Origin: Lithobates sylvaticus
Lineage: Eukaryota; Chordata; Amphibia; Anura; Ranidae
Assembly (NCBI GenBank): GCA_028564925.1
Contig: CM053029.1
Location: forward strand, 582,679,239 to 582,743,238
Reading direction: 5' to 3'
Length of the DNA: 64,000 nt
A program made the translations under genes and the position numbers. Of this stretch, positions 32,418-43,004 are shown piece by piece. The notes under the pieces were generated by a model that was given only the letters and a program-made list of their open reading frames with translations, was not told the DNA's origin and searched no databases. How positions within the stretch are numbered: position 1 is the stretch's first letter; each line of letters starts with the position of its first letter.

Positions 32418-32823
32418 TGCCGCGTACACACGGCCGGACTTTTTGACAGCAAAGGTCCGACGGAACGAATCCGTCGAACAATCCAATCGTGTGTGGGCTC
32501 CATCGGACCTTTGCTGTCGAACAATCAGACGGACTTTAGATTTAGAACATGTTTCAAATCTTTCTAACGGACTCAAGTTCGGTCGAAAAATAAGTTCGTT
32601 TGTATGCTAGTCCGACAGGCGAATACCGACGCCAGGGCAGCTATTGGCTATTGGCTATGAACTTCCTTATTCTAGTCCGGTCGTATGTCATCACGTTCGA
32701 ATCCATCAGACTTTGGTGTGATTGTGTGTGGCCAAGTCCGTTAGTTCAGAAAGTCCGTCGGAAGTCCACCGGGAAGACGGTCAGACCTAGTCTGCCAGAA
32801 AGTCCAGTCGTGTGTACAGGGCA
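32418..32823. mobile_element. Harbinger-type MITE, family H1
   Basis: TTA at 32415-32417 and 32824-32826. The host Tc1 text cagtc-TTA-gtccgtaggg is seen uninterrupted at 4222-4240, so the insertion and its 3-bp duplication are proved within the window. Confidence 0.93.
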
Positions 32824-33221
32824 TTAGTCCGTAGGGTTCAATATTTAGTTGGCCCACCCTTTGCAGCTATAACAGCTTCAACTCTTCTGGGAAGGCCGTC
32901 CACAAGGTTTAGGAGTGTGTCTATGGGAATGTTTGACCATTCTTCCAGATGTGCATTTGTGAGGTCAGGTACGGCTGTTGGACGAGAAGGCCTGGCTCTC
33001 AGTCTCTCGCTTTAATTCATCCCAAAGGTGTTCTATCGGTTAAGGTCAGGACTCTGTGCAGGCCAGTCAAGTTCCTCCCCCCCAAACTCACTCATCCATG
33101 TCTTTATGGACCTTGCTTTGTGCACTGGTCCAAATCATTTAGTGGAGGGGGGATTATGGTGTGGGGGTTGTTTTTCAGCGGTTGGGCTTGGCCCCTTAGT
33201 TCCAGTGAAGGGAAATCTTAA

Positions 33222-33710
33222 CATGATTGTAAACCTTCCTGTTTTATTTTTTTTAAATAACAAACATGTTATACTTACCTCCACTGTGAAGCTGATTTTG
33301 CACAGAGTGGCCCCGATCCTCCTCTTCTGGGGTCCCTCGACAGCTCTTGCAGCTCCTCCTCGCATCAGATAACCCCCTAGGAGGAGCGCTCTCCCAGGGG
33401 GTTACCATGCAGGCGCGCTGCAGAGTCCAGCATTTGCATCCATAGACATGAATGGCGGACACGGCCCCGCCCCCCGGCGCCCACATCATTGGATTTGATT
33501 AACAGGAGTGGAAGCCAATGGATCCGCTGCTATCAATCTATCCAATCAAGAGCCTGGACCCCGTACAGAGAGGTAGAGCGCATCTCCACCGAGGGAATTA
33601 CGGGGCTCAGGTAAGTAAAATGGGGGTTAATTTGGATATTTCCGAATTAACGAATTTGGCAAAATTCTTTAAAAAACTAATTCGGAACGAAACGAATTGC
33701 ACATGTCTAG
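33222..33710. repeat. TTAA-type repeat plus 'gaacgaaacgaattgcac' fragment
   Basis: Begins at TTAA (33218-33221) with CATGATTGTAAACCTTCC. Ends near 33710 with a second repeat type whose phrase aattgcacatgtcta also occurs at 50393-50407. Inserted in the Tc1 remnant. Confidence 0.6.
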
Positions 33711-34160
33711 CACAAATTAAGGTCCATAAAGACAGGTGGAGGAACTTGACTGGCCTTCACAGTCCTGACCTCAACCCAATAGAACACCTTTGGGATAAAT
33801 TATAGCGGAGACTGCGAGCCAGGCCTTTTTGTCCAACATCAGTTTTTTGAAGCAGAAAAACAAATACTCCTGCGCTCAAGTGAATTCCCAGGTGGACTAT
33901 AGTTTGTGGTGGAAGATGCCTCGGGCCTTGCTGCCCTCAAGGATAGGGGTATCTCAATAGCCAAAAGGGAAAGAGGAAAAAGAGGGCGCACCAGCCTTGT
34001 GCATTATCCTTAGATGTCTTTTTATTAAAAATAAGATAAAAAAGTACTCACAAACATGTGGGATAAAATTCGCAGTACAAATGATCTCCAGGTGACAGCA
34101 GTAAGTTGATAGACAAACAGACTCCAGATGGTAATAAGGGAGATTTGAAGGGCCATTGCC

Positions 34161-34200
34161 GGCTGACGCGTTTCGAAGGGATACCTTCTTCCTCAGAGCC
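34161..34200 (-). ncRNA. hammerhead-like hairpin motif, copy b (best preserved)
   Basis: Minus strand, 5' to 3': GGCU (34200-34197), CUGAGGA (34196-34190), one A, GAAGG (34188-34184), loop UAUC, CCUUC (34179-34175), GAAA (34174-34171), palindrome ACGCGU (34171-34166), C at 34165, AGCC (34164-34161). GGCU pairs fully with AGCC (stem I) and GAAGG with CCUUC (stem II). CUGANGA and GAAA are the invariant boxes of hammerhead ribozymes and C is an allowed cleavage base. Stem III would be two or three pairs within ACGCGU, or six pairs if two RNAs dimerise. The single A between the first box and stem II departs from the standard core, so activity is uncertain. Confidence 0.6.
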
Positions 34201-34341
34201 TAGCCTAGGCTTATTACCATCTGGAGTCTCTTTGTCCATCAACTTACTGCTGTCATCTGGAGATCATTTGTACTGCAAATTTTATCCCACATGCTTGTGA
34301 GTAGTTTTTTTTTATCTTATTTTTAATAAAAAGACGTCCAA

Positions 34342-34755
34342 TGCCCCGTACACACGATAGGATTTGTTTGAAATGTTCGATGGAAGCTTGTCGGAAATTA
34401 CAACCGTGTGTACGCTCCATCGGACATTTTCCAAGGGAATTTTCGTCGCACAAAATTTGAGATTTGGTTCTCAAAATTTCCGACAACAAAATCCGTTGTC
34501 GGAAATACCGATCGTGTGTAGACAATTCCGACGCACAAAGTGCCACGCATGCTCGGAATCAAGCAGAAGAGCCGCACTGGCTATTGAACTTCATTTTCTC
34601 GGCTCGTCGTACGTGTTTTCACCGCGTTCTTGACGTTTGGAATTTCCGACAAGATTTGTGTGACCGTGTGTATGCAAGACAAGTTTGAGCCAACATCCGT
34701 GGGGAAAAAAAACATGGATTCTGTTTTTGGAAAATCCTATTGTATGTACAGGGCA
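34342..34755. mobile_element. Harbinger-type MITE, family H1
   Basis: TGCCCCGTACACACGATAGG start and tgtacagggca end. Flanks CAA and TTA. It sits in the right arm of the fold-back element and the left arm shows the uninterrupted text, so it is younger than that element. Confidence 0.88.
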
Positions 34756-34826
34756 TTAGGATAACGCACAAGGCTGGTGCGCCCTCTTTTTCCTCTTTCC
34801 CTTTTGTCCAACATCAGTCCCTGACC

Positions 34827-35047
34827 CTCTCTATTTTTCGGTTTACAAATATCACTGACAGTGAAAGTAAAAGGACATTCCACATTTTGGGTTATCCCCA
34901 CAGGAAAGGGGGGGGGGGCAGATGGTGACTCTGGTGACAACCAGGGACATCCCTCACTTTGGAGGGATTTCCTCTCACTTCCTATTATGACTATGAGACA
35001 GGAAGTGAAGGGGGGTTATAACCCTCCCTTAAACAATAAAATCCTGC
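34827..35047. repeat. dispersed repeat R1, third copy
   Basis: Phrases 'ctgacagtgaaagtaaaag', 'gactctggtgacaaccagg' and 'cctctcacttcctattatg' match the other R1 copies. Confidence 0.5.
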
Positions 35048-35050
35048 TTA

Positions 35051-35723
35051 AAGACCCCTTTCACACTGGGGCGTTTTTTCAGGCGTTTTTCAGGCGCTTT
35101 AGCGTTAAAAAAGCGCCTGTAAAGTGCCTGAAAGAAGCCGCAACTGCAATCCCAATGTGAAAGACGGAGTGCTTTCACACTGAGACCCCTTTCACACTAT
35201 GGCGTTTTTCCGGCGCTTTAGCGTTAAAATAAGCGCCTGTAAAGCGCCTGAAAGAAGTCGCAACTGCAATCCCAATGTGAAAGCCCGAGTGCTTTCACAC
35301 TGAGGCGCTGCGCTGGCAGGGCGTCAAAAAAAGTCGTGCAAGTAGCTTCTTTGCAGCGCTTTTAGAGCGGTGAATACACGGCTCCTAAAGCGCCTCTTCC
35401 CATTGATTTCAGGAGCCGTGTATTCAGGGGCCTGAAAAGCCCCTGCAAAGCGCTTTTGGCATCAGCGCTTTGTGGGTGCTTTTAACCCTTTATTTGACCA
35501 CTAGCAGGGGTTAAAAGCGCCCCACTAGCGCTCGAAAAACGCTGGTAAAGCGCCGCTTTAGGAGCATTTTTCCGGCGCTGGCAGTGTGAAAGGGCTCTTA
35601 AAGCACTTGGGTTTTCACATTGGAATTGCAGATAAGGCTTCTTTTAAGCGCTTTACATGTGCTTTTTTTTAACGGTAAAGCGCCTGAAAAACGCTTGAAA
35701 AATGCCCCAGTGTGAAAGGGGTC
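35051..35723. mobile_element. Harbinger-type MITE, family H2, with a second copy nested
   Basis: Outer ends ACCCCTTTCACACTGGGGCG and CCCCAGTGTGAAAGGGGTC next to TTA and TAA. A similar pair, acccctttcacactatggcg at about 35184 and gcagtgtgaaagggctct at about 35580, marks a nested or duplicated copy. Interior blocks built on gcgctttagcgttaaaa-like text. Confidence 0.8.
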
Positions 35724-35726
35724 TAA

Positions 35727-36157
35727 GGCCCCTTTCACACTGGGGCGGTTTGCAGGCACTATTGCGCTAAAAATAGCGCCTGCAAAGCGACCCGAAACAG
35801 CTGTTGCTGTGTCTTCAGTGTGAAAGCCCGAGGGCTTTCACACTGAAGCGGTGCGCTTGCAGGATGCTGGAAAATGACCTGCAAGCCGCATCTTTGGCTC
35901 GCTGTAGGAGCGGTATATTTACCGCTTCTATAGCGCCCGTTCCCATTGAAAACAATGGGGCAGCGCTCCGAACCCGCCCGCAAAACGCTGCTGCAGCGGT
36001 GGTTTGAGGGCGGTATTAACCCTTTTTCGGCCAGCTCGCGGGGGGTAAAACTGCCCCGCGAGTGGCCGCAATGCGCCGCTAAAACGACGGTAAAGCGGCA
36101 CTAAATATAGCGCCGCTTTACCGCCAGCGCCCCCAACGCCCCAGTGTGAAACTAGCC
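35727..36157. mobile_element. Harbinger-type MITE, family H2
   Basis: TAA at 35724-35726 and 36158-36160. Ends GGCCCCTTTCACACTGGGGC and ccccagtgtgaaactagcc. Directly abuts the previous element. Confidence 0.88.
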
Positions 36158-36160
36158 TAA

Positions 36161-36794
36161 GAGAACACATCTTCACTTTATTTACTCAGCCAAGAAAGTA
36201 TCTCTTTTGCAGCATAAAAATACATGTTCTAATCCTTTAGCTTTGTTTTTTCAGTGTGTATTGTCCATGATGTGAAGATGAAAATAAATAACATGAAATA
36301 ATTAGAGTTTTCTCATCTGGAAACGGAGAAAGTAATAAGCTGAGTTGTTAGCATTGTGCCCCTGCCGTGTCCTCATCCTAAATTCAGTTCTCATCAGGAA
36401 TAGTATCTGCATGGGGTTAGTAAGATTTCCTCCCACAACCCAAAATGTACTAATAGGGAAACATGGATTGGGCTTCATCGGGAGTCTCTAATTCTGGTAG
36501 GAAAACAAATTGAAAGCTACTTCAGTGGTAGGGCCGGCCGGGGGGGGGAATATTTTAGAGCCTTTTGTCAAATTCCATAAAATATGTCCATAATTAACAT
36601 ATGTGAATATTTGAGGCTCTCCTCTAACAGTCTGAAATACAAAGATCATCAAAGCATTTAGTAATGATGAGTTACTTAACTAGTTTCCCTGTAGAGCATT
36701 TGTTTTTTTCTTTTATTTTGTGCACATATGTTAAAATCTCCATTTTTGTTGGGTATGCAAATCCTTAATCACTTGATCTCTGGAAGATTTAATC
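36161..36794. other. low-copy sequence, nothing firm
   Basis: AT-rich with a short G tract at 36540. No exon, RNA gene or element end identified. Confidence 0.35.
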
Positions 36795-38033
36795 CCCCCC
36801 CCGTGACCAGGCCATTTTTTTGCAATACGGCACTGCGCTACTTTAACCACTTAAGGACTGCCTCACGCCGATATACGTCGGCAGAATGGCACGGCTGGGC
36901 ACAACCACAACCTGTACGTGGCCCTTTAAGAGCCCAGCCGTGGGTCGGCGTGAGCTCCCTGACCACGGCCGCGGGACCAGCTGACCCGATCGCCGCTGGT
37001 GTCCCGTGATCGGGTCACAGAGCTGAAGAACGGGGAGAGGTCTGTGTAAACAATCCTCTCCCCGTGCTTCCTAGTAAGACTGACACTGATCGCCTGTTCC
37101 CTGTCATCGGGAAAGTCGATCAGTGACGTCAGACGCAAAGCCACGCCCCCTACTGTAAAAAAGAACACACACACACAGACTTAACCCCTCCCCGCCCCCG
37201 GTTGGTTAACCCCTTCACTGTGTCATTTACACAGGAATGCATTTAAATAGCACTGAATTCTGTATAAATGACAATGGTCCCAAAAATGTGTCAAAAAAAT
37301 AATGTCGCAGTCACAATAAAAATCGCTGATCGCCGCCATTAAAAAAAAAAAAAATATTAATAAAAATATAAAACTATCCCCAATTTTGTAAACGCTATAA
37401 CTTTTGCCCAAACCAATCAATAATCGCTAATTGTGATGTAGAAGAATACGTATCGGCCTAAACTGACTGAAATAAAACGTTTTTTTTATATATTTTTTGG
37501 GGATATTTATTATAGCAAAAAGTAAAAAATAATGAATTTTTTTCAAAATTGGCGTTGTTTATAGCGCAAAAAAAAAAAACGCAGGGGCGATCAAATACCA
37601 CCAAAAGAAAGCTCTATTTGTGGGAAAAAAAGGACGCCAATTAAGTTTGGAAGCCACGACCGCGCAATTGTCAGTTAAAGCGACGCAGTGCCGAATCGCA
37701 AAAAAGGGGCCTGGTCCTTTGGCTGCAAATTGGTCCGGGGCTTAAGTGGTTAACTGACAATTGTGTGGTCATGCAAAGTACCCAAATTAAATGTATGTCC
37801 TTTTTTCCACAAATAGAGCTTTCTTTTGGTGGTATTTGATCGCCTCTGCGGTTTTTATTTTTTGCGCTATAAACAAAAAAAAAGCGAAATTTTGAAAAAA
37901 ACACAATATTTTTTACTTTTTGCTATAATAAATATCCCCCAAAAATATATAAAAAAAATGTTTTCCCTCAGTTTAGGCCGATACGTATTCTTCTACATAT
38001 TTTTGGTTAAAAAAAAATCGCAATAAGCGTTTC
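36795..38033 (+). mobile_element. TTAA-family element, split by another copy
   Basis: Left piece 36795-36846 (gaccaggccatttttttgc) continues at 37750 (TTAACTGACAATTGTGTGG) once the copy at 36847-37749 is taken out. The right side stops near 38033 where the next copy begins. Confidence 0.85.
36847..37749 (-). mobile_element. TTAA-family element, nested copy
   Basis: TTAA at 36843-36846 and 37750-37753. Ends CCACTTAAGGACTGCC and GGGGCTTAAGTGG. It duplicates TTAA within its own family member. Confidence 0.92.
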
Positions 38034-38037
38034 TTAA

Positions 38038-38985
38038 CCACTTAATTGACGGACCATTTGGCTGGCCAAAGACAAGAGCACTTTTTGCGATTCGGCACTG
38101 CGTTGCTTTAACTGACAATTGCGGTCGTGCGACGTGGTACCCAAACAAAATTGACGTCCTTTTTTTCCCCACAAATAGAGTTTTCTTTTGGTGGTATTTG
38201 ATCAACTCTGAGGTTTTTATTTTTTGCGCTATAAACAAAAAAATAAATTTTGAAAAAAACACATTCTTTTTTTACTATTTGCTATAATAAATACCCCCAA
38301 AAAATATATAACATTTTTTTTCCCTCAGTTTAGACCGATATGTATTCTTCTACATATTTTTGGTAAAAAAAAAATCGAAATAAGCGTCTACAAAATAGGG
38401 GATAGATTTATAGCAGTTTATTATTATTATTTTTTTTACTAGTAATGGCAGCGATTTTTATCGGGACTGTGACATTATGGCGGACACATCGGACACTTTT
38501 GACACAATTTTGGGACCATTGGCATTTTTACAGCGATCAGTGCTATAAAATTGCACTGATTACTGTAAAAATTACACTGGTAGTGAAGGGGTTAACCACT
38601 GGCTGGCTAGGAAGGGGTTAAGTGTGTCCTAGGGATTGATTCTCTAAATTTTAGGGGGTGTGGCTATGAGTGACAAATCACTGATCACTGATCCCAATCA
38701 CAGGGAGCTGTGATCAGTGACACTGTCACTAGGCAGAACGGGGAAACTTGTTCACATGAGCATCTCCCTGTTCTTCCTCTCCATGAGACAATCGCGGGTA
38801 TCCCCACGGACATCGAGTCCGCGGGACCCGCGATCTTACTCACGGAGCTTGCGGCGGGTGTGTGCGTGCGCCGCCGGCGTGCACACGCGATGGCACGGCG
38901 GCAAATTCAAAAGGACGTACAGGTATGCCCATTTGCGCAGCCCTGCCATTCTGTCGACTTAAATGTACAGGCGGCGGTCGGCAAG
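38038..38985 (+). mobile_element. TTAA-family element
   Basis: TTAA at 38034-38037, then CCACTTAATTGACGGACC. It runs through the usual block order to cattctgtcgacttaaatg and a ggcggcggtcggcaag terminus. The right TTAA is lost. Confidence 0.85.
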
Positions 38986-39835
38986 CAGATATATATGAAC
39001 ACACAAATCCCTGTTCTGTTCTGTGAGGAGAGACAGATCGTGAGTTCCTAATAGCTAGGAATCACAATCTGTCATTTCCTCTAGTCAGTCCCCTCCCCCT
39101 ACAGTTATAAACACCTCCCAGGGAACACAGTTAACCCCTTGATCGCCTCCTAGTGTTAACCCCTTCACTGCCAGTGACATTTTTAGAGTAATCAGTGCAT
39201 TTTTATAGCACTGATTGCTGTATAAATGCCAATGGTCCCAGAAATGTGTCAAAATTGTCCGATGTGTCCGCCATGTCGCAGTCCTGATAAAATCGCAGAT
39301 CACCGCCATTACTAGTAAAAAAAAATAATAATAATAAAAATATAAATATTTATATATAAATCTATCCCCTATTTGTAGACACTATAACTTTTGCGCAAAC
39401 CAATCAATAAACGCTTATTGCGATTTTTTTTACTAAAAATATGTAGAAGAATACGTAACAGCCTAAACTGAGGGAAAAAATGTTTTATATATTTTTGGGG
39501 ATATTTATTATAGCAAAAAAGTAGAAGACTACATATCGGCCTAAACTGAGAAAAGATTTGCTTTTTTTTTTTAAAATATTTATTGTACAAAAATAAAAAT
39601 AATGTGTTTTTTTCACAATTGTCGCTCTTTTTTTTGTTTATGGCGCAAAAAATTAAAAACCGCAGAGATGATCAAATACACCAAAAGAAAGCTCTAATTG
39701 TGAAAAAAAAGGACCTCAATTTTGTTTGGGTACAACGTCGCACAACCGCGCAATTGTCAGTTAAAGCGACGCAGTGCCGTATCCCAAAAAAATGGCCTGG
39801 TCATTCAGCAGCCAAATCTTCCGGGGCTGAAGTGG
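38986..39835 (-). mobile_element. TTAA-family element, opposite orientation
   Basis: Ends GGGGCTGAAGTGG with TTAA at 39836-39839. Blocks in inverse order. Head-to-head with the previous copy, forming a large imperfect palindrome. Confidence 0.85.
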
Positions 39836-39839
39836 TTAA

Positions 39840-40100
39840 AGTCAGCAGATACAGTATTTGTAACTGATGACTTTTAATTTTTTGTTCCTAAGGTGAAGAA
39901 CCGTTTTTATTTTATTGCACCTAAATACAATTTAGTGCCCCACATTTTTGTACAAACACCTGTGTTTGATAGCTCTGACACTGAAAAGTCTTCCATGCAT
40001 GGACGCATATGTGCGGCAAGTGGGAGTTAAAACCCACCCTCTTTGTCGCCGCACTTATGCGTTACGCTGGCAGCAACAGGTTTTTTGTGTTTTGTATAGG
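39840..40100. other. spacer, nothing recognised
   Basis: About 260 bases of AT-rich DNA between repeat copies. Confidence 0.35.
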
Positions 40101-40330
40101 AAAGAGTTAAAGTGTCACCAAACCCACATCATAAAAACAATCAATAAACCATGTATTATGTGCTGTTCACACTCACTCAATCTTTACGAGATTCCTTTTC
40201 TGTATTCTAAAAAAACCTGTTCTGTCCATGTCCCCATTTCAGCTAGGGATTTTGCAGCTGTGGTGGCAACTCTGCACATGCTCAGCCCATTGCAGGGCGG
40301 AAGCAACGTCAAAACATCACTTTCGCCCAG
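40101..40330. repeat. TTAA-type repeat fragment
   Basis: Starts gttaaagtgtcaccaaaccc and includes cagctagggattttgcagct. Known to me as a frequent ranid repeat; no right terminus. Confidence 0.5.
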
Positions 40331-41224
40331 AGCTCTTAAAGGGAATTTTTTTTTATTTTTTTTTTCCAAACCACATTTTTTTTAAATATGAGATGTGAGA
40401 TATTTTTGACCCCAGATCTCATATTTAAGAGGACCTGTCATGCTTTTTTTCTATTACAAGGGATGTTTACATTCCTTGTAATAGGAATAAAAGTAACACA
40501 TTTTTTTTTTTTTAAAGAACAGGGTAAAAATAAAAAATAAAAAGTAAAAAAAAAGAAATAAAAAAGTTTTAATGCGCCCTGTTCCAACGAGCTCGCGTGA
40601 GTAGCGCCCGCATATGAAAACTGTGTTCAAACCACACATGTGAGGTATCGCCGCGATCGTAGAGCGAGAGCAATAATTCCAGCCCTAGATCTTCTCTGTA
40701 ACTCAAAACAGGCAACATGTAGAATTTTTTAAACGTCGCCTATGGAGATTTTTAAGGGTAAAAGTTTGTCGCTATTCCACGAGCGGGTGCAATTTTGAAG
40801 CGTGACATGTTGGGTATCAATTTACTCGATGTAACATCATCTTCCACAATATAAAAAAAAAAATTGGGCTAACTTTATTTATTTTTTTTTTTAAAAAAAA
40901 GTTGTAAAAAGTTAATTTTTTTATTCTCTAGGGTGTTAGAAAAGAATATATATAATGTTTATGGCATGGCTACCCCATCACCCCCCACCCCCCCCCATTA
41001 CCAGCCCCTTTGGGTCTTGTATGGATATTAAGGGGAACCCCGCACCCAAAATAAAACCCTATACCTACAACCCTATATACTCTGAACAGCAGTATACAGG
41101 CGGTGCAAACAAGACAGGGACTGTAGGTTTGTTCTTATGGACAGATAAGTAGTTTTCTAGCAACAACATTTTTTTTTTAACTTGTAAACAACAAGTTTGA
41201 AAAATAGGCCCGGTCCTCAAGTGG
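40331..41224 (+). mobile_element. TTAA-family element, second subfamily
   Basis: Ends GGTCCTCAAGTGG with TTAA at 41225-41228. Contains gagtagcgcccgcatatgaa, 'acacatgtgaggtatcgcc' and ggtgcaattttgaagcgtg-like phrases. A CT/C-rich insert at 40965-41090 (acaccccatcacc-like) comes from another repeat. Confidence 0.75.
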
Positions 41225-41228
41225 TTAA

Positions 41229-41385
41229 AATTGCTCACACTTGTGGAATGGCGCCAAACTTCAGTACTTATAAATCTCCATGGGAGACACTTTAACATTT
41301 TTTTACAGGTTACATGTTTAGAGAGGAGGTCAAATGCTAGAATTATTGCTCTCTCTCTAACGTTTGTGACGTATGTAACCTGTGT
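41229..41385 (-). mobile_element. inverted fragment of the same TTAA subfamily
   Basis: 'caggttacatgtttagag' and 'agaattattgctctctctct' are the reverse complement of text at about 40660-40735. Forms an inverted pair with 40331-41224. Confidence 0.65.
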
Positions 41386-41949
41386 GTATCTGGCTCTGAT
41401 ACTAACCAGTGCCTCACCAGTCACTGACCTCGCTGCACGTCCCTGATTCACACATGTGGACATATACACAGCGGTAAATGACAGCCCACTCCCTCCCTCC
41501 TCTTCCATGCCCACTAACCAGCTAAACACAATGGGGGTGGCATATTACATATCTAGATTAATGGAGGCTTCACCTTCCTTGTATTCTAAGGTACTGGCTG
41601 GAGGGGCGTGCCTGTGACTGGCATAAATCTGCCCACGCTATATTATTTCCACAAAATAATAAAGATTTTATTTTAAATATATATTAATATGACAATTTAA
41701 AAACAGTTTATTGATATTATTAATTTATTTTTACTCTGTTTTCCAAAGGCTGTTTTTTTTTTAACATGTGACCAACAGCAGAGGACTAGAAGCTCCTCCT
41801 CCTTATGTTTCCCTGCAGACAGGCTGGGAGAGAGCTGGGTCATGTGACAGCTGTATATTAGTTAGGAAAAAGGTGTTTATTTTTTTTATTATTATTATTA
41901 TTATTAAAATAATTACAGTGCCATCATCCATATACAGAAATAGAAGGGA
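41386..41949. other. low-copy sequence with (ATT)n
   Basis: Contains an (ATT)n stretch at 41880-41912. No gene recognised. Confidence 0.35.
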
Positions 41950-42165
41950 CAATTTAAATTAAACAGTGTGTGTTTAGTATCATGTTACTATCCCTGGCAG
42001 GTTTTTGTCGTGGTTTGTGTTGCCAATGGATTCTCTTAAATTGCAGGGATTTATTCTCACTTCCTGTTTTGGCGATGGGACAGCAACTGACACAGGTTAT
42101 AACCCGCCCTTACTCTATCCAAGATTTGAAAAAAAAAAAAAAAAAATTGTATTATATTTACCGTA
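41950..42165. repeat. dispersed repeat R1, fourth copy
   Basis: 'ctcacttcctgttttggcg', 'gacacaggttataacccgcc' match 34827-35047. Confidence 0.5.
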
Positions 42166-42204
42166 ATTTTATTTTGCTGGTGCCTATCCATAGCAGCTTA
42201 CATG

Positions 42205-42561
42205 CAGGGGCGGACTGACCATTTGGCCACTCGGGCACTGCCCTGAGGGCCCTGGGCAACTAGGGGGCCCCATCAGGGTTGACAGCCTCAGTAAAACCAG
42301 GGACAGTATGTCAAAATCTGTGTTTTTTTTTACATCTGTCTCTGAAATGTCCCTTACCGACATCCTTTTGGTCTAAAAATCCAGAGATTATAGCTGTCCC
42401 ACCTCTCCAGTATCTTCTCAGCCAATAGAAACATGTCTGTGTATACTGTGTGATTGTATACTGTGTGTGTGTATACTGTGTGGCCCCATAATCTCTGATT
42501 GCCTGGGGGCCCCATAATCTCCTATTGCCCAGGGGCCCCATGAGTTGTCAGTCTGCCCCTG
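42205..42561. mobile_element. hAT-type element, short form
   Basis: CAGGGGCGGACTGACC and GTCAGTCTGCCCCTG ends. Flanks cttacatg and catacata match at 6 of 8. Same family as 31253-31982 but without its MITE, so it shows the empty site. Confidence 0.9.
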
Positions 42562-43004
42562 CATACATATGATTGTAGCCCCACCTATAATTTGGAGTTG
42601 TCACTGGGTCAGAAATAGAGAAGAAATGTTCCAAATGGTGTGTTCCGATACCGTTAACCTGCATGTCCTGTGGACAGATACTTTTATTATATTAGGTAGG
42701 TACTCTTTAACACTATACAAACCATTAAACATGAAAAATGGTTATTGCAAGGCTGATATTTTGGACTCACAGTACCATGTTTCCACATTATGTCCTGTTG
42801 GAGAATTTCCAAAACTTGCTGATTGCTCAAGATCTGTTGCCGAAATCTTTTCAAGATATCTAAAGTAAATATAAATAATAAAAAAAAAATTAAACAGATT
42901 AGCTATGTACAGATAGATGTTAGCAAATACGCCTACTGCTAAATGACCTTTCTTCACCTCAGGATAATGGACATGCACACATGTACCATAACCCGGTGTT
43001 TCTC
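42562..43004. other. unique sequence around candidate exon A
   Basis: No repeat family recognised, which mildly supports the exon call. Confidence 0.3.
42771..42859 (-). CDS. weak candidate exon (exon A)
   Basis: Minus strand: tttactttag, 89-nt block, then gtgagtcc. Two open readings: I-L-K-R-F-R-Q-Q-I-L then SNQQVLEILQQDIMWKHGT, or YLEKISATDLEQSASFG then NSPTGHNVETWY. The first looks like a coiled or helical segment. Neither joins exon B in phase, so at least one exon would have to lie between. Non-repetitive. Could be chance. Confidence 0.35.

Larger units (their letters stand above)
32363..33843. mobile_element. Tc1-like fold-back remnant, heavily interrupted
   Basis: Starts TA, CACTATATTG. 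Contains the same Tc1-like family as 4171-6430, with transposase fragments on minus (32830-33110) and plus (33120-33220 and 33715-33838: SPDLNPIEHLWDKL). Interrupted in turn by MITE H1 (32418-32823), a TTAA-type repeat (33222-33710) and a fold-back element (33844-34801). A few Tc1 bases resume at 34819. Confidence 0.8.
33844..34801. mobile_element. fold-back retroelement-like insertion with 17-bp target duplication
   Basis: ttttgtccaacatcagt at 33827-33843 recurs at 34802-34818, flanking the whole insert. Left arm 33962-34160 and right arm 34205-34340 plus 34756-34801 are inverted copies (gaaagaggaaaaagaggg against ccctctttttcctctttc). The hinge at 34161-34200 is the ribozyme-like motif. A long, non-palindromic target duplication is what target-primed reverse transcription leaves, so a Penelope-like or other retroelement origin is inferred. 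No coding region. Confidence 0.75.
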
